64,000 bases of DNA from Palsa-1447 sp964509885 (GTDB lineage Bacteria; Verrucomicrobiota; Verrucomicrobiia; Opitutales; Opitutaceae): positions 1-64,000 of the forward strand of contig CAZDZL010000017.1 in the NCBI GenBank assembly GCA_964509885.1. Reading direction: 5' to 3'. Positions within the stretch are counted from its first letter, which is position 1, and each line of letters opens with the position of its first letter. The notes beneath the pieces are model-generated. The model searched no databases. It saw only the letters and a list, made by a program, of their open reading frames with translations, and was not told the origin of the DNA. This document shows positions 8,665-17,930 of the stretch, piece by piece. The position numbers and the translations under genes were made by a program.

Positions 8665-10973
8665 AGCACGTCCCTCCATTCCCTTCCGTAAAGGAGCACC
8701 TCGGGCTCGAGGTCGACGCCCTTGGCCTGCCGGACGCCCGCCCTCACGAGGCGCACCAGCTCCAGCACGTCGGCGCTGGTCGCGCCCCCGCGGTTGACAA
8801 AGAAGTTTGCGTGGACGCTGGAGACCTCGGCGCCGCCGACGCGGGTCCCCTTCAGGCCGCACTCGTCGATCAGCCGGCCGGCCGACGCACCGGGCGGGTT
8901 CTTGAACATGCAGCCCGCGCTGGGCTCCCTGGGCTGCGTCTCGTGGCGCTTGCGCCGGTAATCGTCGATCTGCCGGCCCACGGTGTCCGCGTCGGCCCTG
9001 GCCTTTGGGCTGAGGACCGCGCCGAGAGCGATGGCCCCCCGCAGCTCCGCGCAGTAGCGGTAGTCCACGTGCATCGAGGAGCGCGCCGCGTCGCTGACGC
9101 CGCCCTCCATGGTCATGAGGCGCACCTCGTCCACGATGTCGAAGATCCAGCCCCCCATCGCGCCCGCGTTCATCCGCAGGGCGCCCCCCACGCTCCCCGG
9201 GATCCCCTCGAGGAACTCGAACCCGGCCAGTCCCGCCGCCGCGGCGAGCCCGCAGAGGTTCTTGAGGCGCAGGCCGGCGCCGACCCGGACCCTGCCGTCC
9301 GCGAGGACCTCGAATCCCGACCAGGACTTGTGGGCGAGGCAGATGACGAGGCCGTCGACGCCCTCGTCGGGCACGACGAGGTTCGACCCGCGTCCCAGGA
9401 CGAGGACCGGCGCGCCGTCCGCCGCCGCCTCGACGAGGAGGATCCTCAGGTCGTCCTCTCCCGCCGGCTCGGCGTAGAGCCTCGCCGGGCCCCCCACCCG
9501 AAGCGTGGTCCTCTTGGCCAGGGGCTCGTCCCGCGCGAGCTTCGACGCGCGGGAGAGGAGCGGGCGCACCCGCTCCGCAAGCCGGTCCCACCGAAGAGCG
9601 CGCGCGATCCTGCCCCTCGCCGCCGCGACCCAGGCCCGCGCCGTCCTGTCAATGTCGCCCGCGCCGACGAAGGCGACCAGGTCGCCCGGCTTCGCGTCCC
9701 GCAGGAGCGCGGGGACCGAGCCGGAGCCGTCCCCCGGCAGGTAGCTCACGGGGAGCATGGGGGCGCCCCGCCTGAGCTCCGCGTACACGTCGGCCGTCGT
9801 GCCGCCCGAGACGGGCGGTTCCCCCGCCGAATAGACGTCGAGGAGGTGGACGCTGTCCGCCAGGGCGAGGGACGCCGCGAACTCGGCCTTGAACCGGGCC
9901 GTGCGGCTGTGCCTGTGGGGCTGGAAAACGGCGATCAGCCTGCCGCCGGGCGCAAGGCGCCGGCGCAGGCTCGGCAGGAGCGCCCGGATCTCCGCGGGAT
10001 GGTGGGCGTAGTCCTCGACGACGGTGAGCCCGCCCTCGTCCATGAGCACGGCCTGGCGCCTCCGGACGCCGGGGTAGTCCGCGAGCGCCGCGCGTGAGGG
10101 CTCGACCCCCATCAGCTGCGCGGCGGCGAGCGCCGCCGTGGCGTTGGCCGCGTTGAAGTCGCCGGCGGCCCCGACCACCACCTCGAGCGGGCTGAAGCGG
10201 CCGCCGAGCAGGAGCGTCATCCGCCCCTCCCTCTCGCCCGCGAGGGTGCCCGAGAACGCGCCGCTTCGGCCGAAGGTGACCGCGGAGGGGGCGAGCCGCA
10301 GCGAGAGGGGGCAGGCGTCGCTGACCAGCACGCTGCCCCGGGTGCGGGCGCAGAGCGCGATGAAGGCCTCCTCGAGCTCGGCGGGGCTCCCGTAGCGGTC
10401 CGGATGGTCCCAGTCCAGGTTCACCAGGACCGTGATCTCCGGCGAGAACCCGTCGATCGTGCCGTCGCTCTCGTCGATCTCGGCGACCACCCACTCGTTC
10501 GAGCCGACGCCCGCGGGGGGCGTCGCGTCGTTGAACAGCCCGCCGGCCACATAGCCCGCGGGAAACCCGGCCCTGCGGAGTGCCGTGACCAGCATCGCGG
10601 TGGTGGTCGTCTTGCCGTGGGAGCCGCAGACGGCGACAAGCTTCTTCTCCCGAGCGACCTCGGCCAGGAGCTCGCCGCGCCGCACGCAGGGCAGGCCGCG
10701 CGCCAGCGCCGCCGCAAGAGAGGGATGCGCGTCCGGGATCGCCGAGGAGCGCACGACCAGGTCGCAGGGGCCGGCCAGCGGCCCGACCCGGACGCCCGCT
10801 CCAGCAAGCAGCCCCGCCACGTCGTCCGAGAGGGCATCGTCCTCTCCCGACACCCCCCAGCCGAGGCCGGAAAGATAGATTGCAAGCGGGGCGACGCCCA
10901 TGCCCCCGACGCCGAGGCAGTGGATATGGGCGACCTCGCGGCCGAAGAGCAGCTGAAGCCGCGGGGGTCTCAT
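8661..10973 (-). CDS. murC-murB: MurC-MurB fusion: UDP-MurNAc--L-Ala ligase and UDP-MurNAc dehydrogenase
   Basis: A 770-residue bifunctional cytoplasmic enzyme. Residues 1-455 are MurC: HCLGVGGMGVAPLA at 18-31, ATP loop CGSHGKTTTT at 116-125, DYAHHPAEI at 321-329 and FQPHRHSRT at 350-358. Residues about 475-770 are MurB, the FAD enzyme that makes UDP-MurNAc just before the MurC step: TLRVGGPARLY, GRGSNLVVPDEG, GIPGSVGGALRMNAG near 590-604, and C-terminal PEVLLYGRE with Glu758. The proton-donor loop reads SAGCMFKNP (685-693), so Cys688 stands where Ser is common. The type II layout has no YRxSxFK motif. The ATG overlaps the murG stop (ATGA). The fusion joins two consecutive steps and is known in Verrucomicrobiota and some other lineages. 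Confidence 0.96.
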   Translation of the reverse strand: MRPPRLQLLFGREVAHIHCLGVGGMGVAPLAIYLSGLGWGVSGEDDALSDDVAGLLAGAGVRVGPLAGPCDLVVRSSAIPDAHPSLAAALARGLPCVRRGELLAEVAREKKLVAVCGSHGKTTTTAMLVTALRRAGFPAGYVAGGLFNDATPPAGVGSNEWVVAEIDESDGTIDGFSPEITVLVNLDWDHPDRYGSPAELEEAFIALCARTRGSVLVSDACPLSLRLAPSAVTFGRSGAFSGTLAGEREGRMTLLLGGRFSPLEVVVGAAGDFNAANATAALAAAQLMGVEPSRAALADYPGVRRRQAVLMDEGGLTVVEDYAHHPAEIRALLPSLRRRLAPGGRLIAVFQPHRHSRTARFKAEFAASLALADSVHLLDVYSAGEPPVSGGTTADVYAELRRGAPMLPVSYLPGDGSGSVPALLRDAKPGDLVAFVGAGDIDRTARAWVAAARGRIARALRWDRLAERVRPLLSRASKLARDEPLAKRTTLRVGGPARLYAEPAGEDDLRILLVEAAADGAPVLVLGRGSNLVVPDEGVDGLVICLAHKSWSGFEVLADGRVRVGAGLRLKNLCGLAAAAGLAGFEFLEGIPGSVGGALRMNAGAMGGWIFDIVDEVRLMTMEGGVSDAARSSMHVDYRYCAELRGAIALGAVLSPKARADADTVGRQIDDYRRKRHETQPREPSAGCMFKNPPGASAGRLIDECGLKGTRVGGAEVSSVHANFFVNRGGATSADVLELVRLVRAGVRQAKGVDLEPEVLLYGREWRDVL

Positions 10974-12100
10974 GCGGCCAACTTCATCGACCGGCCCGTG
11001 CGGCCCTCCGAGCCCGAGCGCGCCATCGCCTCCAGGTCCGCGAGCATGAGGTCGAGGGAGTTCGAGCGGTCCATGCGCCTCAGGTTTCCCCGGAACTGCT
11101 TCAGGAGCCAGTCGTTGAAGACGAGCTCCAGCACCTCGGCGTGCAGGTTCCCGAGCGAGGACTCCTCAACGACGAGCCCTCCGCCCTGGCGCTCGAAGAA
11201 CGCCGCGTTGGCCCTCTGGTGGTCCGACGCCGCGTGGGGATACGGCACGAGGATCGCCGGGACCTCGCAGCGGATGAGCTCGGCGAGCGTGCCGGCTCCG
11301 GCCCGCGAGACCACGAGGTCCGCCGCCGAGAGCAGCTCGGCGATGCGGTCGCAAAAGGGGACGAAAACCGCCTTCACCGGGTCGCCGGAACGGGACCTGA
11401 GGACCACGGTCTGCGGCGCGTCCTTGCCGAGCCCGGTCACGCAGTACAGCTGGACGCCCTCGAGGGCCAGGGTCTCGAACCTCGCCCGGGCCCAGGCGTT
11501 GAGCGAGGAGGCTCCCTGGCTGCCCCCCAGGATCACGACGGTCTTCTGCGTCGGGTCCAGGCCGAGGGCCTGGCGCGCATTGGCCGCGGGCATGCGGACG
11601 ATCTCGCTGCGCACGGGCAGGCCCGCGTGCCGGGTCGCCGCGGCGCGCACCCCGGGGAGGCGGATGCCGAGCGGCAGGTACACCCTGCCGGCAAACCGGC
11701 CCAGCGAGCGGATGGCGAGGCCGGGCACGCGGTTCGCCTCGTGCAGGGCGACCGGAATGCCGTGCAGCCGGCCCGCGACGGCCGCGGGCGCCGACGTGAA
11801 GCCGCCGAAGCCGACCACCACGTCGGGGCGGATCGCCCTCATGACGCCCAGGCAGTAGCGAAGCGCCGCGAGTTGCGAGGCGCCGAAGCGCGCCATGGCC
11901 AGGGGGCGCCACGAGAACCCGGTCCCGGGCATCCGCTCAAACCTGAGGTGGGGGTACTTCTCGATGAGGCGCGCGTCCACCTTCTTCATGCTGATGAGGA
12001 GCCTCGCCTCGTGCCCCCGGGCGACGAGGCCCTCGGCCAGCGAGATGCCGGGGGAGAGGTGACCCCCGGTCCCCCCGCAGGAGATGAGGAAGCGGCTCAT
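10970..12100 (-). CDS. murG: Lipid II synthase MurG (GlcNAc transferase)
   Basis: GT28 glycosyltransferase adding GlcNAc to lipid I on the inner face of the membrane. The 376 residues start with the signature ISCGGTGGHLSPGISLAEGL; further motifs are VGFGGFTSAPAAVAG near 98-112, HEANRVPGLA near 122, ILGGSQGASSLN near 194-205, and the UDP-GlcNAc site SRAGAGTLAEL with PYPHAASDHQ around 270-300. The ATG at 12100 overlaps the ftsW stop (ATGA), and the gene end overlaps the murC-murB start the same way. Length is normal. Confidence 0.97.
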   Translation of the reverse strand: MSRFLISCGGTGGHLSPGISLAEGLVARGHEARLLISMKKVDARLIEKYPHLRFERMPGTGFSWRPLAMARFGASQLAALRYCLGVMRAIRPDVVVGFGGFTSAPAAVAGRLHGIPVALHEANRVPGLAIRSLGRFAGRVYLPLGIRLPGVRAAATRHAGLPVRSEIVRMPAANARQALGLDPTQKTVVILGGSQGASSLNAWARARFETLALEGVQLYCVTGLGKDAPQTVVLRSRSGDPVKAVFVPFCDRIAELLSAADLVVSRAGAGTLAELIRCEVPAILVPYPHAASDHQRANAAFFERQGGGLVVEESSLGNLHAEVLELVFNDWLLKQFRGNLRRMDRSNSLDLMLADLEAMARSGSEGRTGRSMKLAA

Positions 12101-13260
12101 GCCAGGACCTCGCGCATCTCCCCCGCCCCCAGCGGGAGCGAGGCCCTCCCCCACGTGCGCTGCGTGTTCAGGAGGATGCCGACAAGGAGCCCCATCAGCA
12201 GGAGGTTGGACAGCCCGGCGCTGATGAAGGGAAGCGACATCCCCTTCGTCGGGAGCACCCCCGTGACGACGCCCAGGTTGATGATCGCCTGAAGGCACAT
12301 GAGCAGCAGGCAGCCCGCTGCGAGCAGGAAGTGGAACATGTTCGGGGCGCGGCGCAGGTGGGCCAGGCCGGCCACGAACATGATGCCGAACACGCCCACG
12401 ACCCCCAGCGTGAACCACATCCCCAGCTCCTCGCCAACGACGGCGAAGATGAAGTCGGTGTGCGCCTCGGGCAGGAAGTTGATCTGCTGGCGCCCCTGGC
12501 CCAGGCCCGCGCCCGACGTCCCGCCCGCAGCGAAGGCCTCGAGCGACTGGTAGAGCTGGTAGGTTCCCCCCTGCTTGTTGCCCTCGACGTCCATGAAGGC
12601 CGTGAAGCGGCGCAGGCGGTTCGGGTTGTGCGCGACCAGGAGCGCGAACGCCGCCCCCGAGAGCGCGATCGTCGGCAGGATGTAGCGCCACTTGGCGCCC
12701 GCGAGGAAGAGGAGGATGAGGCCGACCGAGAGCGCAAGGGCGGCCGTGCCGAAGTCGGGCTCAAGCAGGATCAGCCCGGTGAAGGCGCCGATGATGCCGA
12801 GGGGATAGAGGTAGCCCCGCTTCAGGTCCCCAATCCTTGTCTGGTTCAGGGCGAGGTAGTGGGCGAGGCAGAACACCATGGCCAGCTTGGCGAACTCGGA
12901 GACCTGAAGTCGCGCCGCGCCGTAGCCCAGCCACCGGCGGCTCCCCTTCACGGAGACGCCGAGGTGCGGGATGAGGACGAGGAAGAGAAGGAGGAGCGCC
13001 GCGGCCGCGATCCAGACCGAGGCGCGCCGGGCGTAGTCGAGGTTGATCCGGCTCGCAAGGAAGCAGAGGACGGCCGCGGCGGCGACTCCGACGACCTGCT
13101 TGTCGAGGTAGAAGTACGGGTCCTGCTTCAGCGAGGCGCTGGCGCTGAAGAGGATCGTCAGCCCGAGGAACGTCAGGCCGACCGCGCAGACGGCGATGAC
13201 CGTGACGGGGCTAGCAATCGACCAGGCGCTGGGGGAATCGGCGGGCCTATCGCTTGCCAT
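12097..13260 (-). CDS. ftsW: SEDS-family glycosyltransferase FtsW
   Basis: Septal peptidoglycan polymerase working with FtsI. The 387 residues contain about ten hydrophobic segments. SEDS landmarks are visible: GSRRWLGYGAARLQVSEFAK near 105-125, LEPDFGTAAL near 167, and QGRQQINFLPEAHTDFIFAV near 255-275 with the catalytic-region GEELG following, and SLPFISAGLSNLL near the end. Placement between murG and the LysM gene within the dcw cluster favours FtsW over RodA. Start ATG at 13260; the gene ends in a 4-base overlap with murG. Confidence 0.95.
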   Translation of the reverse strand: MASDRPADSPSAWSIASPVTVIAVCAVGLTFLGLTILFSASASLKQDPYFYLDKQVVGVAAAAVLCFLASRINLDYARRASVWIAAAALLLLFLVLIPHLGVSVKGSRRWLGYGAARLQVSEFAKLAMVFCLAHYLALNQTRIGDLKRGYLYPLGIIGAFTGLILLEPDFGTAALALSVGLILLFLAGAKWRYILPTIALSGAAFALLVAHNPNRLRRFTAFMDVEGNKQGGTYQLYQSLEAFAAGGTSGAGLGQGRQQINFLPEAHTDFIFAVVGEELGMWFTLGVVGVFGIMFVAGLAHLRRAPNMFHFLLAAGCLLLMCLQAIINLGVVTGVLPTKGMSLPFISAGLSNLLLMGLLVGILLNTQRTWGRASLPLGAGEMREVLA

Positions 13261-13269
13261 GGTGCGCGC

Positions 13270-14073
13270 TCAGGGGTTCTTCGGCTGGGCCGGGGCTGTG
13301 TCGTCGATCTTGACGACCGGAACCTCGGTCGCGCTCGGTGGCTTGAGCCCGGCGTCGAGGTCCTCGTCCGCCGGCGCGGCCTTGGGGGCCGCGGCCTTCG
13401 CCTGCTTGCCGGCGGACGCCGCCGACCTCGCCGGAATGATGAGCTCCTGGCCCGGCTGGATCTTCCTCGGGTCCGTGATGTTGTTCGCCACCGCAACGTC
13501 GCCCTGCTTGACCCCGTACTTGCGCGCGATGCCGCCCAGGGTCTCGCCCGGCTTCACGGTGTGCCGGGTCGAGTCCGCGGCGGGCTTGTCGGCCGCTGCC
13601 GGCTCCGCGGACTTCGCGGAAGCGGCCGCCTGCGCGGGCGCCGGGGCCTGCCCGGGCTTCGAGGGGATGATGAGCTTCTGGCCCACGTGCAGGACGGTGG
13701 TCAGCCTCAGGTTGTTGGCGGACGCGAGGTCGGCCTTGGACAGGTGGTTCCTCTTGGCGATGCTCGAGAGGCTGTCGCCGCTGCCGACCGTGTACGTCGT
13801 CGCCGGCACGACGTCGGAGACCGGCTGCGTCTCAAGCGCGGAGGCGACCGTGGTTCCCGGCCGCGTCGGGCTGTAGCGGATCCCGACATTGTCGGGGACG
13901 GTGATCGCCCCTGCCTGCGGGGACGCGGGCGCCTCGGCGGAGGGAGCGGAGGAGATCGGTGACGACTCCGGGGCCGCCGCCTTCGAGTTGCTGCAGCCGG
14001 GGCTTGAAAGGAGGAGGATCAGCGCGAGCGCGTGGACGCCCGCTGCGATTCCAAGGATCTTTAGTATTTTCAT
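13270..14073 (-). CDS. LysM-domain envelope protein (possible lipoprotein)
   Basis: A 267-residue exported protein. The ATG at 14073 gives a conventional signal (MKILKILGIAAGV, long hydrophobic core, then SPGC, a weak lipobox); a TTG further upstream would bury that signal and was not chosen. Two LysM domains are visible at about 95-137 (YTVGSGDSLSSIAKRNHL ... VGQKLIIPSK) and 170-213 (HTVKPGETLGGIARKYGV ... PGQELIIPA), joined and followed by Ala/Pro/Lys-rich linkers. LysM modules bind glycan chains of peptidoglycan, so a wall-binding division or structural role is likely. No catalytic domain is present. The gene sits between murD and ftsW on the same strand. Confidence 0.88.
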   Translation of the reverse strand: MKILKILGIAAGVHALALILLLSSPGCSNSKAAAPESSPISSAPSAEAPASPQAGAITVPDNVGIRYSPTRPGTTVASALETQPVSDVVPATTYTVGSGDSLSSIAKRNHLSKADLASANNLRLTTVLHVGQKLIIPSKPGQAPAPAQAAASAKSAEPAAADKPAADSTRHTVKPGETLGGIARKYGVKQGDVAVANNITDPRKIQPGQELIIPARSAASAGKQAKAAAPKAAPADEDLDAGLKPPSATEVPVVKIDDTAPAQPKNP

Positions 14074-14137
14074 GGGGAAATTCTGCTTTTTTTGCCGGAT
14101 GTGTGTCAGGTTGTCGGTTGTCTCTGCCAAGGCTATA

Positions 14138-15415
14138 TCAAACTCGGGCCGCGTGCATCTCGGTGACCGCCCGCTCGAAGTGGTCGCCGCGCTCCTCGTA
14201 GTTCCTGAACATGTCGAAGCTGGAGAAGCCGGGGCTCAGGAGCACGCTGGCGCCGGGCTGGGCAGCCGCCGAGGCGGCGCGGACGGCGTCCTCGAGCGTC
14301 GGGCACACCGCGTGGGGCACGCCGACGGCGCCCAGGGCGGCGCCGAGCGCGGGGCCGGTCTCGCCTATGAGGACGGCATGCGCGAGACGGGGAGCGATCC
14401 TGCGCGCGAAAGCCGCGAGGTCCCCGCCCTTCGAGCGGCCCCCCGCTATCAGGACGACCGGGCCGCGGAACCCGGCGAGGGCGGCCTCGACCGCGTGGAA
14501 GTTCGTGGCCTTTGAGTCGTTCCAGAAGGTCACGCCGTCGATCGCCTCCACGCGCGCGAGCCGGTGCCGGCCAAGGCGGAATCCCCTCGCCGCCTCGTAG
14601 AGCGAGGCCTCGTCCAGGCCCTCCGCCCTCCACCAGGCCTCCGCCAGGATGAAGTTCTCCCTCTGCGGGTACGTCTCGAAGGGCGTCCCCGCAAGGCGCG
14701 GGTCGCCCGGCTGCCCCTCCGTCGCGACGTAGGCACCGGGCGGGAACGGCCGCCCGAACTGCGCCGCGAAGCGCACGACCGAGCTGCCCGCGAAGGAGCG
14801 GCCGGGCGGCGTGCGCAGCATGAGCTCCCACTTGGCCGCAAAGTACGCCTCCATGCCGGCGTGGCGCTCGAGGTGGTCCTCGGCGAAGTTCGTCCATAGG
14901 AGCCCGTCGGCGCTGAAATGCCCCAGCTGCTCGGCCTGGAACGAGCTCACCTCGCACACGGCCGTCAGCTCGGGCGCGCCCCCGTCCTCGTCGGCCACCA
15001 CCCGGGTGAAGGGCAGGCCTATGTTGCCGGCGGCGAACGAGCGCCGGCCGGCGCCGTTCAGCGCGCGGGCGAGGAACTCCGTGAGCGTCGTCTTCCCGTT
15101 CGTGCCGGTGACCGCGATGACGCGGCCCCGCCAGAAGAGGGATGCGAAGTCGATCTCCGCCATGCAGATGCAGCCGGACTTGCGCGCGGTCTCGAGCCAC
15201 GGGTGGTGGAGCGAGAACCCCGGCGAGAAGACCACGAGCCCGTGGCGGCGGGCCGCCTCCGGCGTGAAGTCGAGGCCGCCCTGGTCGTACACGACGGCCA
15301 CGGCGCCCAGCCGCGACAGCAGGGCGACGGCCCCGGCGCCGCTCACGGCGCCGCCCATGACGGCGACGGGCCGGGTGAGCCGCGGGCTGAGGAAGTCTGG
15401 GATGGCGAGCGGCAT
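14138..15415 (-). CDS. murD: UDP-MurNAc-L-Ala--D-Glu ligase MurD
   Basis: Cytoplasmic Mur ligase adding D-Glu. The 425 residues carry an N-terminal nucleotide-sugar domain (VAVMGGAVSGAGAVALL), the ATP loop VTGTNGKTTLTE near 101-112, the central EVSSFQAEQL near 155 and NFAEDHLERH near 175, both diagnostic of MurD, and WNDSKATN near 305 for the C-terminal domain, followed by VVLIAGGRSKGGDL. Slightly shorter than the E. coli enzyme (about 438). It follows mraY by 3 bases. Confidence 0.96.
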   Translation of the reverse strand: MPLAIPDFLSPRLTRPVAVMGGAVSGAGAVALLSRLGAVAVVYDQGGLDFTPEAARRHGLVVFSPGFSLHHPWLETARKSGCICMAEIDFASLFWRGRVIAVTGTNGKTTLTEFLARALNGAGRRSFAAGNIGLPFTRVVADEDGGAPELTAVCEVSSFQAEQLGHFSADGLLWTNFAEDHLERHAGMEAYFAAKWELMLRTPPGRSFAGSSVVRFAAQFGRPFPPGAYVATEGQPGDPRLAGTPFETYPQRENFILAEAWWRAEGLDEASLYEAARGFRLGRHRLARVEAIDGVTFWNDSKATNFHAVEAALAGFRGPVVLIAGGRSKGGDLAAFARRIAPRLAHAVLIGETGPALGAALGAVGVPHAVCPTLEDAVRAASAAAQPGASVLLSPGFSSFDMFRNYEERGDHFERAVTEMHAARV

Positions 15416-15418
15416 CGT

Positions 15419-16531
15419 TCAGCGCAGCTTGAGGGTGCCGAGGCCCACGAGGGCGAAGATGAGGGAGATGATCCAGAAGCGCAGGACCACCTTGGTCTCC
15501 GGCCAGCCCCGCTTCTGGAAGTGGTGGTGGATCGGCGCCATGAGGAAAAAGCGCTTGCCAGCCCCCTGGAGCCTGCGGGTGGCCTTGAAATACCCGACCT
15601 GGATCACGACGGTGGCGGCCTCCCACACGAACACGCCGCCGACGATGATGAGGGTCAGCGGCTGCTGGACCATGAAGGCGATGACGCCGAGGAGCCCCCC
15701 GAGCGCGAGGGACCCGGTGTCCCCCATGAACACCTCGGCGGGATAGGAGTTGAACCAGAGGAAGGCGAGGCCCGCCCCGACGAGGGCGCCGCAGACGACC
15801 GCGAGCTCGCCCGTGCCGGGCACGAAGCTGATGAGCAGGTAGTCCGCGACCTTCACGTTGCCTGCCGCGTAGGCCATGATGCCGTAGGTGAGGGCGACCG
15901 TGATTGTGCAGCCGATCGCGAGGCCGTCCAGGCCGTCGGTCAGGTTGATCGCATTCGAGAAGCCGACGATCCAGAGGTAGACGAACACGGCGAGGGCGGC
16001 GATCGGCATGCTGGCGACCAGGGGATGCTTGACGAAGGGCACCCACAGCTCGCGGATCTTCTCCGAGCTCTCCGGGCGCATGAGGAGCGCCACGAGCGCC
16101 AGCGCCGTGATGAGGGTCTGGCAGAGGATCTTCGCCAGGGAGGAGATGCCGTTGCGGTTCTTGCGCACGACCTTCAGGTAGTCGTCGTAGAAGCCTACGG
16201 CGGTCAGGAGCGTGTAGACGAAAAGGGCGACGACCACCCACACGTTGGGCGCGGCCCACAGGAGCGAGCTCCCGAGCACGCAGGCGAAGATGAGGAGGCC
16301 CCCCATCGTCGGGGTGTTCTTCTTGTCGAAGCGGCTCGCGAGGTCGCCGGTCCGGTCGTCGTCGTAGTGCTGGCCGAACTTGAGCCGGCGCAGGTGCGCG
16401 ATCAGCCAGGGGCCTATGAGGAACCCGATGAAGGTCGCGGTCCCGGCGGCGAGGAGCGTGCGCACGGTGATGTAGTGCAGCACCCTCAGCGGGCCGTACG
16501 CGGCGTCGTAGTTGGAGAGGAAGCTAAGCAT
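15419..16531 (-). CDS. mraY: Phospho-MurNAc-pentapeptide transferase MraY
   Basis: Integral membrane enzyme that makes lipid I from UDP-MurNAc-pentapeptide and undecaprenyl phosphate. The 370 residues contain about ten transmembrane segments and the family motifs: KKNTPTMGG near 50, FYDDYLKVVRKN near 114-125 (catalytic Asp pair), NAINLTDGLDGLA near 189-201, NSYPAEVFMGDTGSL near 262-276, and APIHHHFQKRG near 328. Its ATG overlaps the end of murF by 8 bases. Confidence 0.97.
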   Translation of the reverse strand: MLSFLSNYDAAYGPLRVLHYITVRTLLAAGTATFIGFLIGPWLIAHLRRLKFGQHYDDDRTGDLASRFDKKNTPTMGGLLIFACVLGSSLLWAAPNVWVVVALFVYTLLTAVGFYDDYLKVVRKNRNGISSLAKILCQTLITALALVALLMRPESSEKIRELWVPFVKHPLVASMPIAALAVFVYLWIVGFSNAINLTDGLDGLAIGCTITVALTYGIMAYAAGNVKVADYLLISFVPGTGELAVVCGALVGAGLAFLWFNSYPAEVFMGDTGSLALGGLLGVIAFMVQQPLTLIIVGGVFVWEAATVVIQVGYFKATRRLQGAGKRFFLMAPIHHHFQKRGWPETKVVLRFWIISLIFALVGLGTLKLR

Positions 16532-17930
16532 GGGACGCCTCCGCGTACTCGGGCCCTGCGAAGGCCCGCTCGAGCTCGTGGCGCCTGCTTCCCTTGACGA
16601 AGACCGAGCCCCGGAAGGACGCGAGGTTAGCGGCCAGCTCCCCGACAGAGTCGGCGACGTCGATCTGGCCCGGCTGGGCCCCGGCCTCCACGGCGCCCTG
16701 GCGGATGGAGCCGGCGAGGCCGCCGATCGCGGCGAGGCGGTCGCCCGGCCGAAGGCGCAGCGACCGTCCGAGCTCGAGGTGGTAGCGGGGCGCCTCCGCG
16801 CCGAGCTCCTCCATGCAGCCGAGCACGAGCAGCCGCGGCTCGCCGCTCGGGGCCACGGCGTCGAAGGCGGCGAGCGCGTCCGCCATGGACGCGGGGTTCG
16901 CGTTGTAGCAGTCGAGGTAGAGCCTGCGCCCCTCGGAGACCCTCCATTCGCCCCTCAGCGGGGCCGGGTTCCAGGAGAGGAGCCGGCGCTCCATGTCCTT
17001 CCTCTGGACCCCGATCCGAAGCGCCGCGCAGAGGGCCATCGCCGTGTTCTGCGCCATGCCGTCGGTGACGCGCCTGATGGCGGCCACGACCGGGGGCGGC
17101 GGCCCGAACGCGAGCGCAATGACCGTCCTGTCGCCGGCATGCGCGGCCGAGAACGCGATCCGGCCCCTCTGCGGCACCTTGTCGCCGATCCGGGCCACCG
17201 GCTCGACGACGAGGCTCGCCATCGCGGGGAGCGCGCGGAACGCGGCGTAGGCCTCGCATGAGCCGGGGAAGACGCAGACGCCGCCCGTGCGCACGGACGC
17301 GGCCAGCACGGCCTTCTCGGCCGCCACGGCCTCGAGGGACCCGAGGTCCTGGAGGTGGGCCGGGCCGACCAGCGTGACGATGGCGAGGTCGGGCTCGATC
17401 ATCTCGGCCAGCTTGGCCATCTCTCCCGGGGCGCTGATCCCCGCCTCGACGACGCCGTAGCGGTGGCGCTCGGGGTCCAGGCGGCAGAGCGTCAGGGCGA
17501 CGCCGATCTGGTTGTTCAGGTTGCCCTCCGTGGCCATGACGCCCCCGGCCTCGCCCCCGAGGAGGACCGAGAGGAGCTCCTTCGTCGAGGTCTTGCCGGC
17601 GCTCCCGGTGATCCCAACCACGGTCCCGCGGAAGGCCCGGCGGTGCTCGCGGGCGACGGCCTGCAGCGCGGCAAGCGGATCCGCGACGACGAGCTGGGGC
17701 AGCGCGACAGCCGGATTCGCCCGCGAGACGATGGCCGCGCAGGCCCCGGCCGCGAGGGCCGCCCCCAGGAAGTCATGCCCGTCGCGCCTCGCCGTCCTCA
17801 GCGCGACGAACGCCTGGCCCGGGGCCACGCGCCTCGAGTCCACCGAGAACCCCGTGGGGGGCGCCAAGGGGCGCACCGACCAGTGACCGCCGGTCCACGA
17901 CGCGAGAAGTTCTGTGTCGAAGGCAGGCAT
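16524..17930 (-). CDS. murF: UDP-MurNAc-tripeptide--D-Ala-D-Ala ligase MurF
   Basis: Cytoplasmic ligase that adds D-Ala-D-Ala to complete the pentapeptide. The 468 residues begin at ATG 17930, which shares one base with the murE stop (TGATG). Seen: FSVDSRRVAPGQAFVAL near 28-44 (UDP-sugar domain), ATP loop GITGSAGKTSTKE near 107-119, EGNLNNQIG near 134-142, VEAGISAPGEM, and DCYNANPASM near 332-341, all MurF hallmarks. Reading frames running through murE in the same direction are not part of the gene. Confidence 0.95.
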   Translation of the reverse strand: MPAFDTELLASWTGGHWSVRPLAPPTGFSVDSRRVAPGQAFVALRTARRDGHDFLGAALAAGACAAIVSRANPAVALPQLVVADPLAALQAVAREHRRAFRGTVVGITGSAGKTSTKELLSVLLGGEAGGVMATEGNLNNQIGVALTLCRLDPERHRYGVVEAGISAPGEMAKLAEMIEPDLAIVTLVGPAHLQDLGSLEAVAAEKAVLAASVRTGGVCVFPGSCEAYAAFRALPAMASLVVEPVARIGDKVPQRGRIAFSAAHAGDRTVIALAFGPPPPVVAAIRRVTDGMAQNTAMALCAALRIGVQRKDMERRLLSWNPAPLRGEWRVSEGRRLYLDCYNANPASMADALAAFDAVAPSGEPRLLVLGCMEELGAEAPRYHLELGRSLRLRPGDRLAAIGGLAGSIRQGAVEAGAQPGQIDVADSVGELAANLASFRGSVFVKGSRRHELERAFAGPEYAEASHA

